From: Cruorifilaria tuberocauda
Taxonomy: Eukaryota > Nematoda > Chromadorea > Rhabditida > Onchocercidae
Assembly (NCBI GenBank): GCA_013365365.1
Contig: JABVXU010000126.1
Location: 1 to 64,000 of the forward strand
Length of the DNA stretch: 64,000 nt
Direction: 5' to 3'
Shown in pieces: positions 41,407 through 52,511 of the stretch. Below the pieces are notes generated by a model. The model saw nothing but the letters and a program-made list of their open reading frames with translations. It did not search any database and was not told where the DNA came from. How positions within the stretch are numbered: position 1 is the first letter of the stretch; each line of letters begins with the position of its first letter. Both the position numbers and the translations under genes were made by a program.

Positions 41407-43592
41407 CTTCACCCACTAGTCACTTTTTCGTGGGAAATATGCCGAGATTCAATTTATATTGCATTCATTAACATTTATGTTTGTCTCAGAGTTTTCCATT
41501 CATTATTTTTGTTCTTTCATAGGTCATCCATATATTTGAAATTAAATTTAAAACGATAAATATAATTAGGTAATTTAATCAGATAAGAAGGAAGATTTTT
41601 GATAGAAAAGATAATCATTGCAGAATTGAGCGAAGTATAATTTAAACTTGCATATTATTTCTTCTATCGCATCTTATCTTCATAAATGACCTCAAAATTC
41701 TCATAATTTTACCTTTGCTTTAGATTTTATTATTGATATTTCAAGAATGGCATATTATTTTCTAAAATAAGGATAATTTGCAATAAAATGACCTTGTAAA
41801 GGGCATAGCAGGTAGGAGAAAGGTAAAGGAAGTTAGGGACGATTCTAACCAATATTTATAGTTGATCTCATCTCAGATCACATTTCAAATCTAAGATAGG
41901 AAATAAAATATCCCAAAAATACTGCGATATTGACATCGTATGACAAGGCATTGAACTAATCGCACTGATGGAATCTTCCAAGATTGTCTTCAAAACGTAA
42001 TTTTTTTTCTCCTACACTTCCTCATTGTTTCTGAACTTCGATGATTGGTGATACCGGGATAAAAAGTATCACAAACAATGGATGCATCATCTAATTTGTC
42101 GATATTTTAATTTTCCTGTGATACCGACGTTGCTACAATGTCAGTATATAGTGTCGGAAACATTTCAAACTGATATATTCTTTCACAAAGTTGGAATAGA
42201 TTAGTGATGTGATTTTTCTTTGTTTATGCTGCTTCACAACATGATAACATTTTCTACTGCTTTGTTCATTTTAAAGGATATTGCACATCATATCTTCATC
42301 AATTTATTGATTGTTTGAATTTGATCTATTTTAATTAATTTGCTAAATATATAAATAATCAATGATTTATGATCAAGAATAATTTGAGACTAATTTTGAA
42401 ATAAATAAAACAATACAATTACAGATAATTAGTTCCAATATTTCCCGAGAGTCCTTTAATTGGTATATCTTATTGAAAGGTAATTGAGTGAGCTTAATTC
42501 CAATAAAAAATCTGTGATGTTATTCACTCCGAATTCGTTTTTCTGTATTCCTTCTTTGTATGGATATATCTTCTGCTTAAGTTTAATTTATTCTTGTTCA
42601 TACTTTACTGTAATTAAGTTACGGTTAAAATCAAATATGGGTGGATGATTAAACTGAACTGGATCGAATTGATAAACAAATGAAATGCATGATAATTGCT
42701 GCAATCGAATTACTCTGATACTGCTGAATTCACTATACGGTATTATATTATGTACAATGCAAAATCTTTGCTTTCAATGCTCAGATCCAAATATTGAAGT
42801 GGTAGGTTTTTTTGAGAATTGAAACTCTAGGAAACGAGATGGATTATTTTAATATCTAATTCAAATGATTTTTAAGACTTTTTCTTATCAAATAAAGAGA
42901 TCAAATGAAATTCATCTCCTTTATAATGCTGTATAAAACATTTTTTCATATTATTTATAATAAAGGCATACAGATAGAAGGAAAAATCAATGCAATGTAA
43001 TAAAGGTAGTTAGATGCATGACAGGTATGAATAAATACACCTTTATGAGTAACAAGTACTCATAAATGATTCTCGAATTATCATTTAGCGTAAATCCTGC
43101 AAATGAAATTAGAAACTAATTTAATCATAAATTACAGCATTATGGTGCATTTTTCAACAACCCAAGAATTCTTCATAACGAAAACGAAGGAAATGAACGA
43201 CAACCGCATTGTGAATCAGGAAAACGAGTTAGGATTCAAATATGCCGCGATTCGTGTTATACGTTAAATGTTACTACATATGACATCAAAACTAAGCAAT
43301 TTTTATTATTTGGTACTCATTTCTAAAAACTACAAACATCACAGATGGTCCATTATGAAGTAATTTGGATATGGAGGGATAATTTATTTGTTTAGTTTTC
43401 TCACTTTCAATAATAAATATAACAAAATAGTTCCAAGAAGGAAAAGTGCTTCAAAGCTATCCTTCTTTTTCACTAAATTTATCAAACCTAAATCTGAAGA
43501 ATTACTTAAATTACTCAGCAAATTAGAGAAATTATTAAATTTATTCTTATATTACTGTATTCAAACAAAACCATAAATAATGTAATCGGAGT

Positions 43593-43626
43593 TAAATATA
43601 ATTCAACTAAATTTGAATTATATTTA
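43593..43626. repeat. Perfect 14-bp inverted repeat, 6-nt loop
   Basis: TAAATATAATTCAA at 43593-43606 is exactly complementary to 43613-43626. It is AT-rich, so stability is modest. It lies about 850 bp 3' of CPEB. Confidence 0.8.
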
Positions 43627-44019
43627 GTTTTTAGGTATTTCACATGGCTGTTCAACGTTCGTTCTTTCATCAGGTAGAATCCGAACCAACAGTTGCTATC
43701 ACTCAAATATTTTGCTGAAAACTACACCTCCACATCCATTACAAACCCAATACTGTTTTTGTAACAGTCATGCATGCAACCTTATTAAGCCTGCAAATTC
43801 AATGACGCGTGTTGGTGGTTCAAGGTTCAAAGTACAGAACAATGAAATGATCATTAATAATTACACAATAGCAAATATCACTTCAGTTTCCATAAAAGAA
43901 AGTATACAACTATCTAAGATTTTCCTACTACTATTTTTACTAATAAAATATTACTCATAGTACTGTTCTCTTTATAATTACATTGAAATCTTTAAGAAAA
44001 AATTCGAGCACCAACCGAA

Positions 44020-44111
44020 ATTTCATCAAAACTTCTATCTTAATTCATATTTTATGACTTTATGTGCAACGGAAATGAAATTTATCCTTGAGATCGTTCA
44101 AGTGATGAAAT
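44020..44111 (+). ncRNA. Speculative miR-58/bantam-like hairpin
   Basis: TGAGATCGTTCA at 44089-44100 equals the first 12 nt of C. elegans miR-58 as I recall it, including the seed GAGATCG. It sits on the 3' arm of a foldable segment, as in that family. ATTTCATCA (44020-44028) pairs with 44103-44111, CTT (44032-44034) with AAG (44100-44102), and ATCTTA (44037-44042) with 44089-44094 (one G-T). AATTCAT (44042-44048) can extend the stem against 44075-44082. The large loop and bulges are poor for Dicer, and similarity stops after nucleotide 12, so this is weak. Confidence 0.22.
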
Positions 44112-44475
44112 AAATAGTAAACAACAAGAGCAAAAATGACAGAAACAATCGGTTGAAATAAAATTAATCAAGAAACATTTTCTTTTATTCATTTACATTT
44201 ATACATGATGACAATTCATTGCTTAATTGAAATAATAATTTACTGTTCGATTATGTTTACACATTTCATACTTCTTTCTGCACCTTATAGTTGAAATAAA
44301 CAAAATCGTACACCAAATAGCTTTGTATATAATTCGATAGAATTTTACGATTTTAAAATTAAATTACCAAATGCGATATGCATACGAAAAAAATTGCATT
44401 AAAATAAAAATATGGATATTTAAAAATAATTACTGTCAGCTTCATTTTTAAATTTAATGGATAATAATTTCTTTT

Positions 44476-47400
44476 CTAAGCTTCTTTTACTAATGGTTTA
44501 TGATCTTCACGTGATCGACATCCGTGTATCATTGTCCAACATTTCTCACAATAATACTGTAAGCAAGAAAGTTGTGGACAGAAGAATGGCGCATGTCGAT
44601 GTCCACAACGTTCACCACCGCATTCATCGCATGGCTGATCATCCAATACATATGGCTTCAATTCAACCTTTAAAAGCTTTCATTTACTTCCTCACTATTA
44701 CTACTTAATGTACAATCACTTATGCTTACTCGTTTCTCCACTTCACCGTGGCTTAATTGTACATAGCGATCAGTAATTGCTTTCATGTACGAATTCTGAT
44801 TGGTAAATGCTATGCGTCCAGCACCTGAAAAGTAAAATGTTCATTCCATTTCTAATGCACCAATTTTCACACTCATTAACTTCCAATTTTTCAACATTTT
44901 TCTATAAAACATTTGAATGTTATGAAGTTTCAAATCTTGAATTTTAAATCTTAATTTTAATTAATTGATAACCAATATAGAGTTGTGAAAAGATTTTTTA
45001 TAACAATTTACCTGAAAAGATTTTTAATCTAGTAATAATTTACTTACCTTTCGGATATTTATATTCAACATCAGTATCGATACCAGCACAGCCAACACTT
45101 CCATATAAACGATCCATTATATGTGCTAATTCTACTGAAACGAATGAGTACAGCATTTTAGCCTGCATCAAAATATCTGACTAAAGAATAGAGGATGAGA
45201 TCGCATAAACCTGCTTTAATAGGTCTTGGTACTCCACCGACAAAAACAGCACGTCGTGCGTATAGTGGAATGCTTGCTTCAACTACATAATCTGCGTCGG
45301 CAAGACGCCAAGGTCGAATTTGTACCTGAAAAGAATGAAAAAAGTATTGAGTGAAAATTAGTGATGCTTTTTGATATCGAAGACAGAGCAATTTGTAAAT
45401 ATATTATATCAAAAATTTGTAATGTTAACTAAATAAACTAATGATAAACAAATAAAAGGGTTGTTGTGAAATTGAGAACAAAAAAATCGACTTATTGTAT
45501 ATTCCAAAAATAGACTTATCGAACCAGTTTATCAGGTGATAACGGGCTCGAAATGTATAGAAAAAGCTTTTCATCTTCTACAAAACATGACTGTACCAGT
45601 GCACGTACGCTCACTTCATATTCGAAAATAAGAAATACATAGCCTGAAATAAGATACTATTTTCAGTGTTATTATCAAATTTTAAAGATATATGAAACGA
45701 AAAATCAGTTGACTCATTAATTAAGATCGAATTTAATTTTCAATAAAAACCACTCGGTAAATGACTATCACTTGGGTAATTAATAAGTTTTTTTTTCATA
45801 TTTGCCGCTGTAACTTGTCATGTCTTACTGACACACGTAGCATACGGCACATTGATCGAGTAATGTTAGTGATTAGTAATTGACAACTATCAAATCAAAT
45901 TATTAAAAATTAAATGCCTTTAGGAGGGAAGTAGCTTTTATTTTCACTTTTGTTTGGCCAGTCAACAGTTAAAGGACCGAAACGACTGAAAGTAGCCGTA
46001 AGCTCGTCTGAAAATAGAATAATCCAATTTTAAACTGATCAATCACTAAATAATTATTACAAATGTTGTCAACTAGCAGATGTGGAAAAGAAAGAAAAAT
46101 ACTTTCATCGATATCGATTGGCAATCCACCAACAAATACTTTTCTGGAATATATTTCCGGTCCTGGACTGTACTGATAATACAGATTAGATTTCATCGCG
46201 CGGCTAAATTTTGATAAGAAAAATTCTTTTACGTTATATTTTTATTTATGAATTTATTTATTTTTTAACTCATTTTTCTAAATATTAGAAAAATCGATGG
46301 CCAGAATTATCTCTTCCTTTCTCTTTCAAAGCAATTTTTTTGTGAAGTTAATTAGCAAATGAAACATTAAGTATTAAGTATAAATATTAAGACATTATAA
46401 ACATTAAGTGTAAATATTAAGTGATATACACTTGAATTATGCATTATTAGCAGCAAAAATTAGTAGCTAAAATTATTCTCCAAATTTTAAATTTGATTAC
46501 AATAATTCAATGATAATAATTACAAATATTACCAAATTCCGTTGGTTTGTTGATTAGATGGAGTATGAACGTTACCAGCACCACAATCTAGATCAAATGA
46601 ACCTGGGTGAGATAATGCCCGTTTGATGCCCTGTAAAATTTCGATACTGAAATTTGTTTTTTAATTTATCAAACTTCGTTCTTTAAATTATTGTTCCAAT
46701 TTCACTTTTATCGCAGGTTATATTATCACTAATTTCTTTACAAAAACTTTAGTATACTACTTGTATCTTGAGAGCTATAAATTAATTTGCTATCGTCTTT
46801 GGATAAATCATAAAATTTCATTTACTATTTCTTTTCCACCTTTTTAAATTTAATCATTTATATCTTTCATCGATACATTTAACAAAGTTCTTCGCATTTG
46901 CATTCTTTTTAACTATCACATCGAATTGCAGGTTTTTTAAACTTCAATATTACTGTTATATTGAAGTTGACCTAACAGTTGTTATATTTTATCTTCACTT
47001 CAGTAGCACGAATGGAAGGAACGAAAAGTCGAAAGAAAATTTTATGCGTAAAAGGATGTAAATGAAGGAATGAATATTACGTTGCATAGGTATTCATAAT
47101 ATTCATAATACTTCTGATCAGCCCATAATTGTCCATGGCGACCAAAAGATGCTTTGATATTACGCAGATCACCAGGCTGATGAAAATACTCATCCATAAG
47201 ATCACGTTGCTGTTGATGAAAAATCTCTTCATCACGTTCACGTGCCGCTTCTTCTGCTTCTTTACTCGTTTTTGTCGCTATAATTAATACAGAATTTACA
47301 GGAAATTTTTAGATACAGTAGGAAATTGAAGAAGCATCAAAATAATTTATTTTGTATGCTAAAAGCTATGCCACGAATTGTTTGTTTATTAGTTATTGAA

Positions 47401-49835
47401 AACATTGATTATGTAATTAACAACGAAATATATTACATTTGCAAAATTAATAGTATTTTACTTCAAACTTCAAGCAATAATTCAGGAATTATCCGAAATG
47501 TTTTCTTCAATGCTTTTATGAATCTTGAAAAGAAATCATAAGTTAAACTGAATGAAATAAATAGCTGACATCCTTTAGTTTTCAGTTCATCTTCTGAGTT
47601 GACATTTTGTGGTATGTATGAAAACGTAGTTGACGTGGGCTTCGCAAAACGAGAACCGCCGACTGGAGCATTACGATAAATGGCACTTAAGACCTGTAAA
47701 TTGATGATAACGGAAGTGAAATGGATGTGTCATGGAAAGTGAAAGGAAATGGACTTTAAGACTGTTTTAAGATTGGTAACTAAATATTAAGGAATTAACT
47801 AGATTTGGGACACTGATATATCAATTATCAGTTATCTCTTCTTTTCTTTTTCGATTAATTCATTCTCGCCGTTTCCCTTGTTCTGATTATCCTTTTCCTT
47901 TCAGCAGAATGATAATAACCCAAATTTCAGTAACGGATAGTTATCAAAAATATCATGATTAATCATAAAATAAACTTTTATTCTTCTATTAGGTATAACT
48001 TAATACTTTAAGCTGATACTTTTCAAAAATTTAAATTTAAACAAAATTTAATGGGATCAGAAGCTAATTGTTATTCATCTTTATCATTAGAAATAGTTTT
48101 AATTTGATAAGAGCGATTGACGAAGTCGAGAAAAGCAAGGATGTTATACGTTTTTCGAAGATAATTTCATGTTTTCAAATATTTCATTTTGCAAGAATTT
48201 CGTATAATATTTAAAAAATTTCCTGACTTTATTTTTTGGCAGTTTAATTGAACCCTTTAAATAAAGGAGAAATTTTCCATACTTTATGAAAAACGATCAA
48301 AGGTGAGGAAGCTTTTTCTTTCTTTTCTTTAAATTTGCATAAACCTTTGCAAATTATCCTACCTATGTCGATTAATGTTAGTGAAACTTAAAAAATAAAA
48401 AAAGAAAACTGTTAACCTCAAGAGCGGTAAAATCATTGCGATTTAATAATGAATTTTGAGCGCTGAACGCGGATGAAGTAATTCGATTTTTGAGATAATC
48501 AATCGTATGTGTACAATGATTTGAACTTCCACTTTGTTTCGTTTTATCAGTTTCCATCAATTCTTCATCCTTACCTTCTAATCCTAAAAATATTTTGAGA
48601 ATTTAAATGTGAAATTTTCTTTTAGTTTCATGTATATACTTGGTATATCAGAATTTAACTATAGGTTCTCATTTCAGATTAAAAATAAATTCTAATTGCT
48701 TTTACTTCTATTCGTTTCACTTTTCATCATTCTTTGATACACTTTAATATTTTTATCTTCATGAAAGGACGAAGAATAACTTTGTAATTACTTACGGGCG
48801 ATTTGCGTGGTATCGTCATCGAAATCAAATTCGCGTTTCATTGGAATTGCTTGAAATGTTTTAACAATTGTCGTCTCTGGTCCGAAAAGCGATTGTGCTA
48901 ATTCCAGAGCTCGATTGACAAGTTTATTTTCTGATTCGATCATTGATGATGTTGGCTGTACGACTGAATCCTGAAATGAAGATATTCTTTTGTACGATAG
49001 AAATGAAAATTACAATTTTTTTCTTTTCAAATGTGTCGTCAAAAAAGGTTTTTACAGAAAAAGGAGAATTATTCATTGCTTCAAGCACTTCAATTACTCT
49101 TATCAACTTAGCACCTCAATCGCTGAGGGATTATCGCACTTCTCATCACTGATAGATTGTCCCATATTATGCCTTTGTTCTTTATTGTTAATATTCGTCA
49201 ATGATTCGTCAGCTTCCAATATAGTTACTGTATTATCTAGTAATGAATCATTTTTGACACATCCATCGTTACCTGAGGTTACAAAACTATCATCTTTTTG
49301 ATCGTCCGTTATTGAAGGTGATGAACACGTTGATTTACTATGAATCTGCAAAATTTAATTATATTTTTCTGCCTATTAAATTGGGGAATTCATTTAAGGT
49401 AATGCAGATTGAGCATATTAAATTTAACTTTCACTTTTTTTAACTTTATTAAAGTATATTTTTGGAAATTAGACTTGGAAAATCTATTCAGGTGATTATT
49501 TCACATATTATTTTAATGTTTTTATTAATCTATGATAAAATTCATGAGCTTACTTCATTTATCAATGATGAATTAGTTGTCCAAAAACTATTTGTAATTA
49601 CTTGATTGTTATTCCGCGTCGGTAAACGTCCTTTTGCTGGTGATTTTTGATTGGGCAAATCGAAAATTTTATTTTGAGTCAATCTTGAAAATTCGAAAGT
49701 TTTTATTTATTATATCTGAGAAAAATGTTGAAGTTAGAAAAAGGTTATCACTTCATTTATTACTTTTAAGAAGTACAAAATCACAAAAAACTAAATTATT
49801 CATTACCCATTGCATTTCGGATCGACCGCTTCCAT
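44476..49835 (-). CDS. CPEB: Cytoplasmic polyadenylation element-binding protein, CPEB2/3/4 (Orb2) class
   Basis: Fifteen exons, 5' to 3': 49835-49807, 49683-49554, 49345-49115, 48970-48796, 48583-48417, 47693-47570, 47277-47081, 46630-46533, 46203-46103, 46007-45918, 45643-45525, 45325-45211, 45134-45048, 44824-44730, 44667-44476 (TAG). All phases agree, giving 649 aa. Residues 1-400 are polar and probably disordered. RRM1 begins at RKVFVGGLP (404-412) with RNP1 in KSYFPPKGYVFLIF; RRM2 has AVFVGGVPRP (from about 513). The ZZ-type zinc domain has C599, C602, C607, C616, C621, C626, C629, H634 and H642. KPYVLDDQ and CLQYYCE mark the CPEB2-4 class rather than CPEB1. By family it binds U-rich 3' UTR elements and controls translation, typically in germ line and neurons. 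The start ATG lies in a 29-nt exon with an in-frame stop four codons upstream. Oddities: a GC-AG intron after exon 10, a T/GTCAGC donor after exon 6, and AAG-type acceptors before exons 2 and 15. Confidence 0.95.
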
Positions 49836-52040
49836 TGATGAAAAACCTTAAGAAGTGAAAATTTAGATACTTTCGAGTATATTTAAAATGATAGATTTTA
49901 TTATTTTATATGCAAATTTGTTGATACGACAAAAATTTTGATTTACACCTGAATCTTTCCTTCACATCTTCTGAATTACTTTTCATCACTTTTTCCAACC
50001 TTCCTTTCTCTTTATTTTCTTTACAATTTTTTTCGTTTCATGTTCTAAAAAACCAAAGCTATTGAACTGCGAAATATTTTACAATTAATTAAGAATAAAA
50101 ATAACTCTAATACTGCTAACAATTATCAATCAGAACAAAGTTAGGAATTTGAGAATGATATGCCTATTTACTTTATTACAAAGAAGTATCTTAAAGTATC
50201 ATAGTTTTCCCAAATAAGTTAACATTGATCAGTAAAATGTATAAATCTTTGCATTTAATTTTGACCGAGTTTTCTAATTTTGAACATTAATATGTAAATT
50301 CTTCCGGAAATCAAAAATCATTTTATAACATAAAAGTTCTAAAATCATGAAAACATTCTGTATGAACTGAAATTTTAGGAAATTATTAATCAAAATATTG
50401 TCAATAAAGTTATTTACGGTCGTGCTTACGAAATTGTCGCTTGAAAATGCAACTCATGTGATTAATTACTAATTTTGTCTTCAATCTCACCTGATGTTTT
50501 GCAAAAACCGGTTCTTTATATTTGATAATTCTTCACTATTATTCGGAATTACTATCTACTTTAATTTTTTTCGCCTAATTAACTATGAAAGAAAGTCACG
50601 ATTCATCTTTTTGCTTTCATTCTAATCTTGTCAGCTAAAACTTCGATTTCTCGTTATATTGTATAAAAGATTTCAGCAATGTGTCCTGCTTCACTTTACT
50701 ATCTGCATCCAAAAGACTCCATTCTGTACTGCTACTTTAACAGTTAATCAAAAACTATACTCTTCTGAATTGACAAATCAACTAAGTAACCCACCGACAA
50801 ATCATTGATAACAATTCCATAGATTAAGAAAAAAATCACTCCAAAAGAAAATCAATCTTAACCAAATAGTTCGAGAATGCAAGAAAATTAATAACAAATT
50901 TGTTGTTTTAAAGGAAAATTTAATATGATCTCCTCTTTCTTTTTCAGATTATCAAGAAAGATTTTCTTTTATCTTTCTTCTCGAAATGTAAGAAAAATTG
51001 AAAATGTAATTATCTTTCAATTAATTGGCTTATCTACTGATCATTTTATACTAATTGTACTTTCGTTGAAGTTAAATTTGTTACAATAATAAGTTTAAAT
51101 GACTCTTTAGTTAGACTTTTTGAAAGAATTTTTGCTGACATTGAAATTAATCAGATATTCTTTTGAGCAGCATGAGTTTTACTTCATATCATTACTTGTT
51201 AAATAAATTTCAATTTCAAATATACTGCGGTGAATTCTGGAATAACTTCTTTTTATCCACTAAAAAATCGGGAAAAATTGATGAGCATGAAAAAAACATT
51301 GATAACAATCAGATCGTACAATATCATAGGGACGAAAAATGAGTCATTCCATTTGTTTGCATCTTTTTCTTTTTGCAACAGAAATTAAAAATGATTTTCT
51401 TATCATTTCTTTTCGACTTATGCAATTTACAAAATTTTAATTTCAAGTATATTAAATTTAAAAATCATTTGCGAATTCACCAGTTTTGTCGGCTTTGCAC
51501 ATGACAGCTTTCTTTAAAAAAACTTTCAATCATTACGGTAATCGTTAAAATTAACTTATTGCCTGGAGCACAAAAATTTCCGCTTTACCTTATAAAGAGT
51601 GCTGTAATGTTGCAGCGTAATGAAATAATAGATAACAAGAATTTTTTTCTCTCTGCAAATAAAAAAGAATACAATTGCAAATGGTTGATTGATTAATTTT
51701 AATTTTTTCTTTTTGTTTGGAGAGAGTTCATGATGAGCTAAAAGGGGAAAATAAGAGAGGAAAAGGAACAGGAAGAGAAAAGTGTTTTTGCATCCTTCTA
51801 ATTCCAGCTTATCAGCAAGAACGTTTGTTCGAACGTCCACTTAACAATACGATCATCCATTTACTTCCTTTCATTTTTGTTAGTTTTCAGTTATTCAACT
51901 TTATCACTTATATCAATTTTCCATATTAATCCTTTATATTGTTTGCTCAATAGATGAAATTTCAAATTCGATTTCACTTCTCTTTTTTGATTTTCGAAAT
52001 TTCTCAAGCATTGTAAGTTCATTTTAAAAATCTGTAATAT

Positions 52041-52085
52041 TATTACTCATTTTTATCTGCAGACAACAGATAAAAGTATTACTCA
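52041..52085. promoter_or_regulatory. Inverted GATA-site hairpin flanked by 9-bp direct repeats
   Basis: TTTTATCTG (52051-52059) and its exact reverse complement CAGATAAAA (52067-52075) flank a 7-nt loop. TATTACTCA occurs directly on both sides, at 52041-52049 and 52077-52085. Each arm contains a WGATAR core (AGATAA). GATA factors such as ELT-2 drive intestinal genes in nematodes, and the P-glycoprotein start is about 430 bp downstream, but use in vivo is inferred. Confidence 0.45.
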
Positions 52086-52496
52086 TTAACCCTTAAGGGA
52101 ATTATTCACTTAAATTTACTGTAATAAAATAAAAACTGAAATCAATTAGCTTTAGCCTGCTCAATTGTGGAATTGGTTCGATATCATCAAATTCCCTTAT
52201 CATGATAATGCATTGATTGTTATGTTTCTTATCATTTATAAATGTTAAATGCTAATATGAGAAGGACATTTGCTTTTCGACAGTTTCTGTCTCATTTCTA
52301 GTGTCATTCTCTAGTATTGATAATAATCAGAAAGCATGGAAAGAAAATCCCAACAAATCCTGAAATAACATTTTCTTCTTTCAATGCTACAATTTCTCCA
52401 AAAGAAAAACTGCTGAAAAGAACTTGCGCAAAAGTCACATTCCTTTTTCTGCAACAAGATAGGTTATTCAATTTTCTTTTTAAAATAAAATCATAA

Positions 52497-52503
52497 TTTT
52501 CAG
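52497..52503 (+). promoter_or_regulatory. Probable spliced-leader acceptor of the P-glycoprotein gene
   Basis: TTTTCAG, preceded by AT-rich sequence, ends 8 nt before the start ATG at 52512. This is the usual arrangement for SL1 trans-splicing. Confidence 0.5.
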
Positions 52504-52511
52504 GAAAATCA

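Larger units (their letters stand above)
32853..44475. other. 11.6-kb gene-poor interval
   Basis: It contains the 3' flank of the second CKI gene and the 3' UTR side of CPEB. Open frames are at most 82 codons, AT-driven and without recognisable domains. A short GATCCGGT triplet repeat (37532-37555), a TAAGCTTTAA tandem array, a 14-bp perfect hairpin and a miR-58-like hairpin are the structured items. Confidence 0.6.
49836..52511. other. 2.7-kb divergent intergenic region between CPEB and the P-glycoprotein gene
   Basis: AT-rich, no supported exon. It must hold the promoters of both divergent genes and perhaps untranslated exons of CPEB. The notable structure is the GATA-site hairpin at 52041-52085. 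Confidence 0.6.

Noticed and set aside
51556..51840. 94-codon minus-strand frame in the CPEB/P-glycoprotein intergenic region
   Set aside because: Low-complexity FLFLFLFL and poly-Lys from AT-rich and purine tracts; no homology or splice support.
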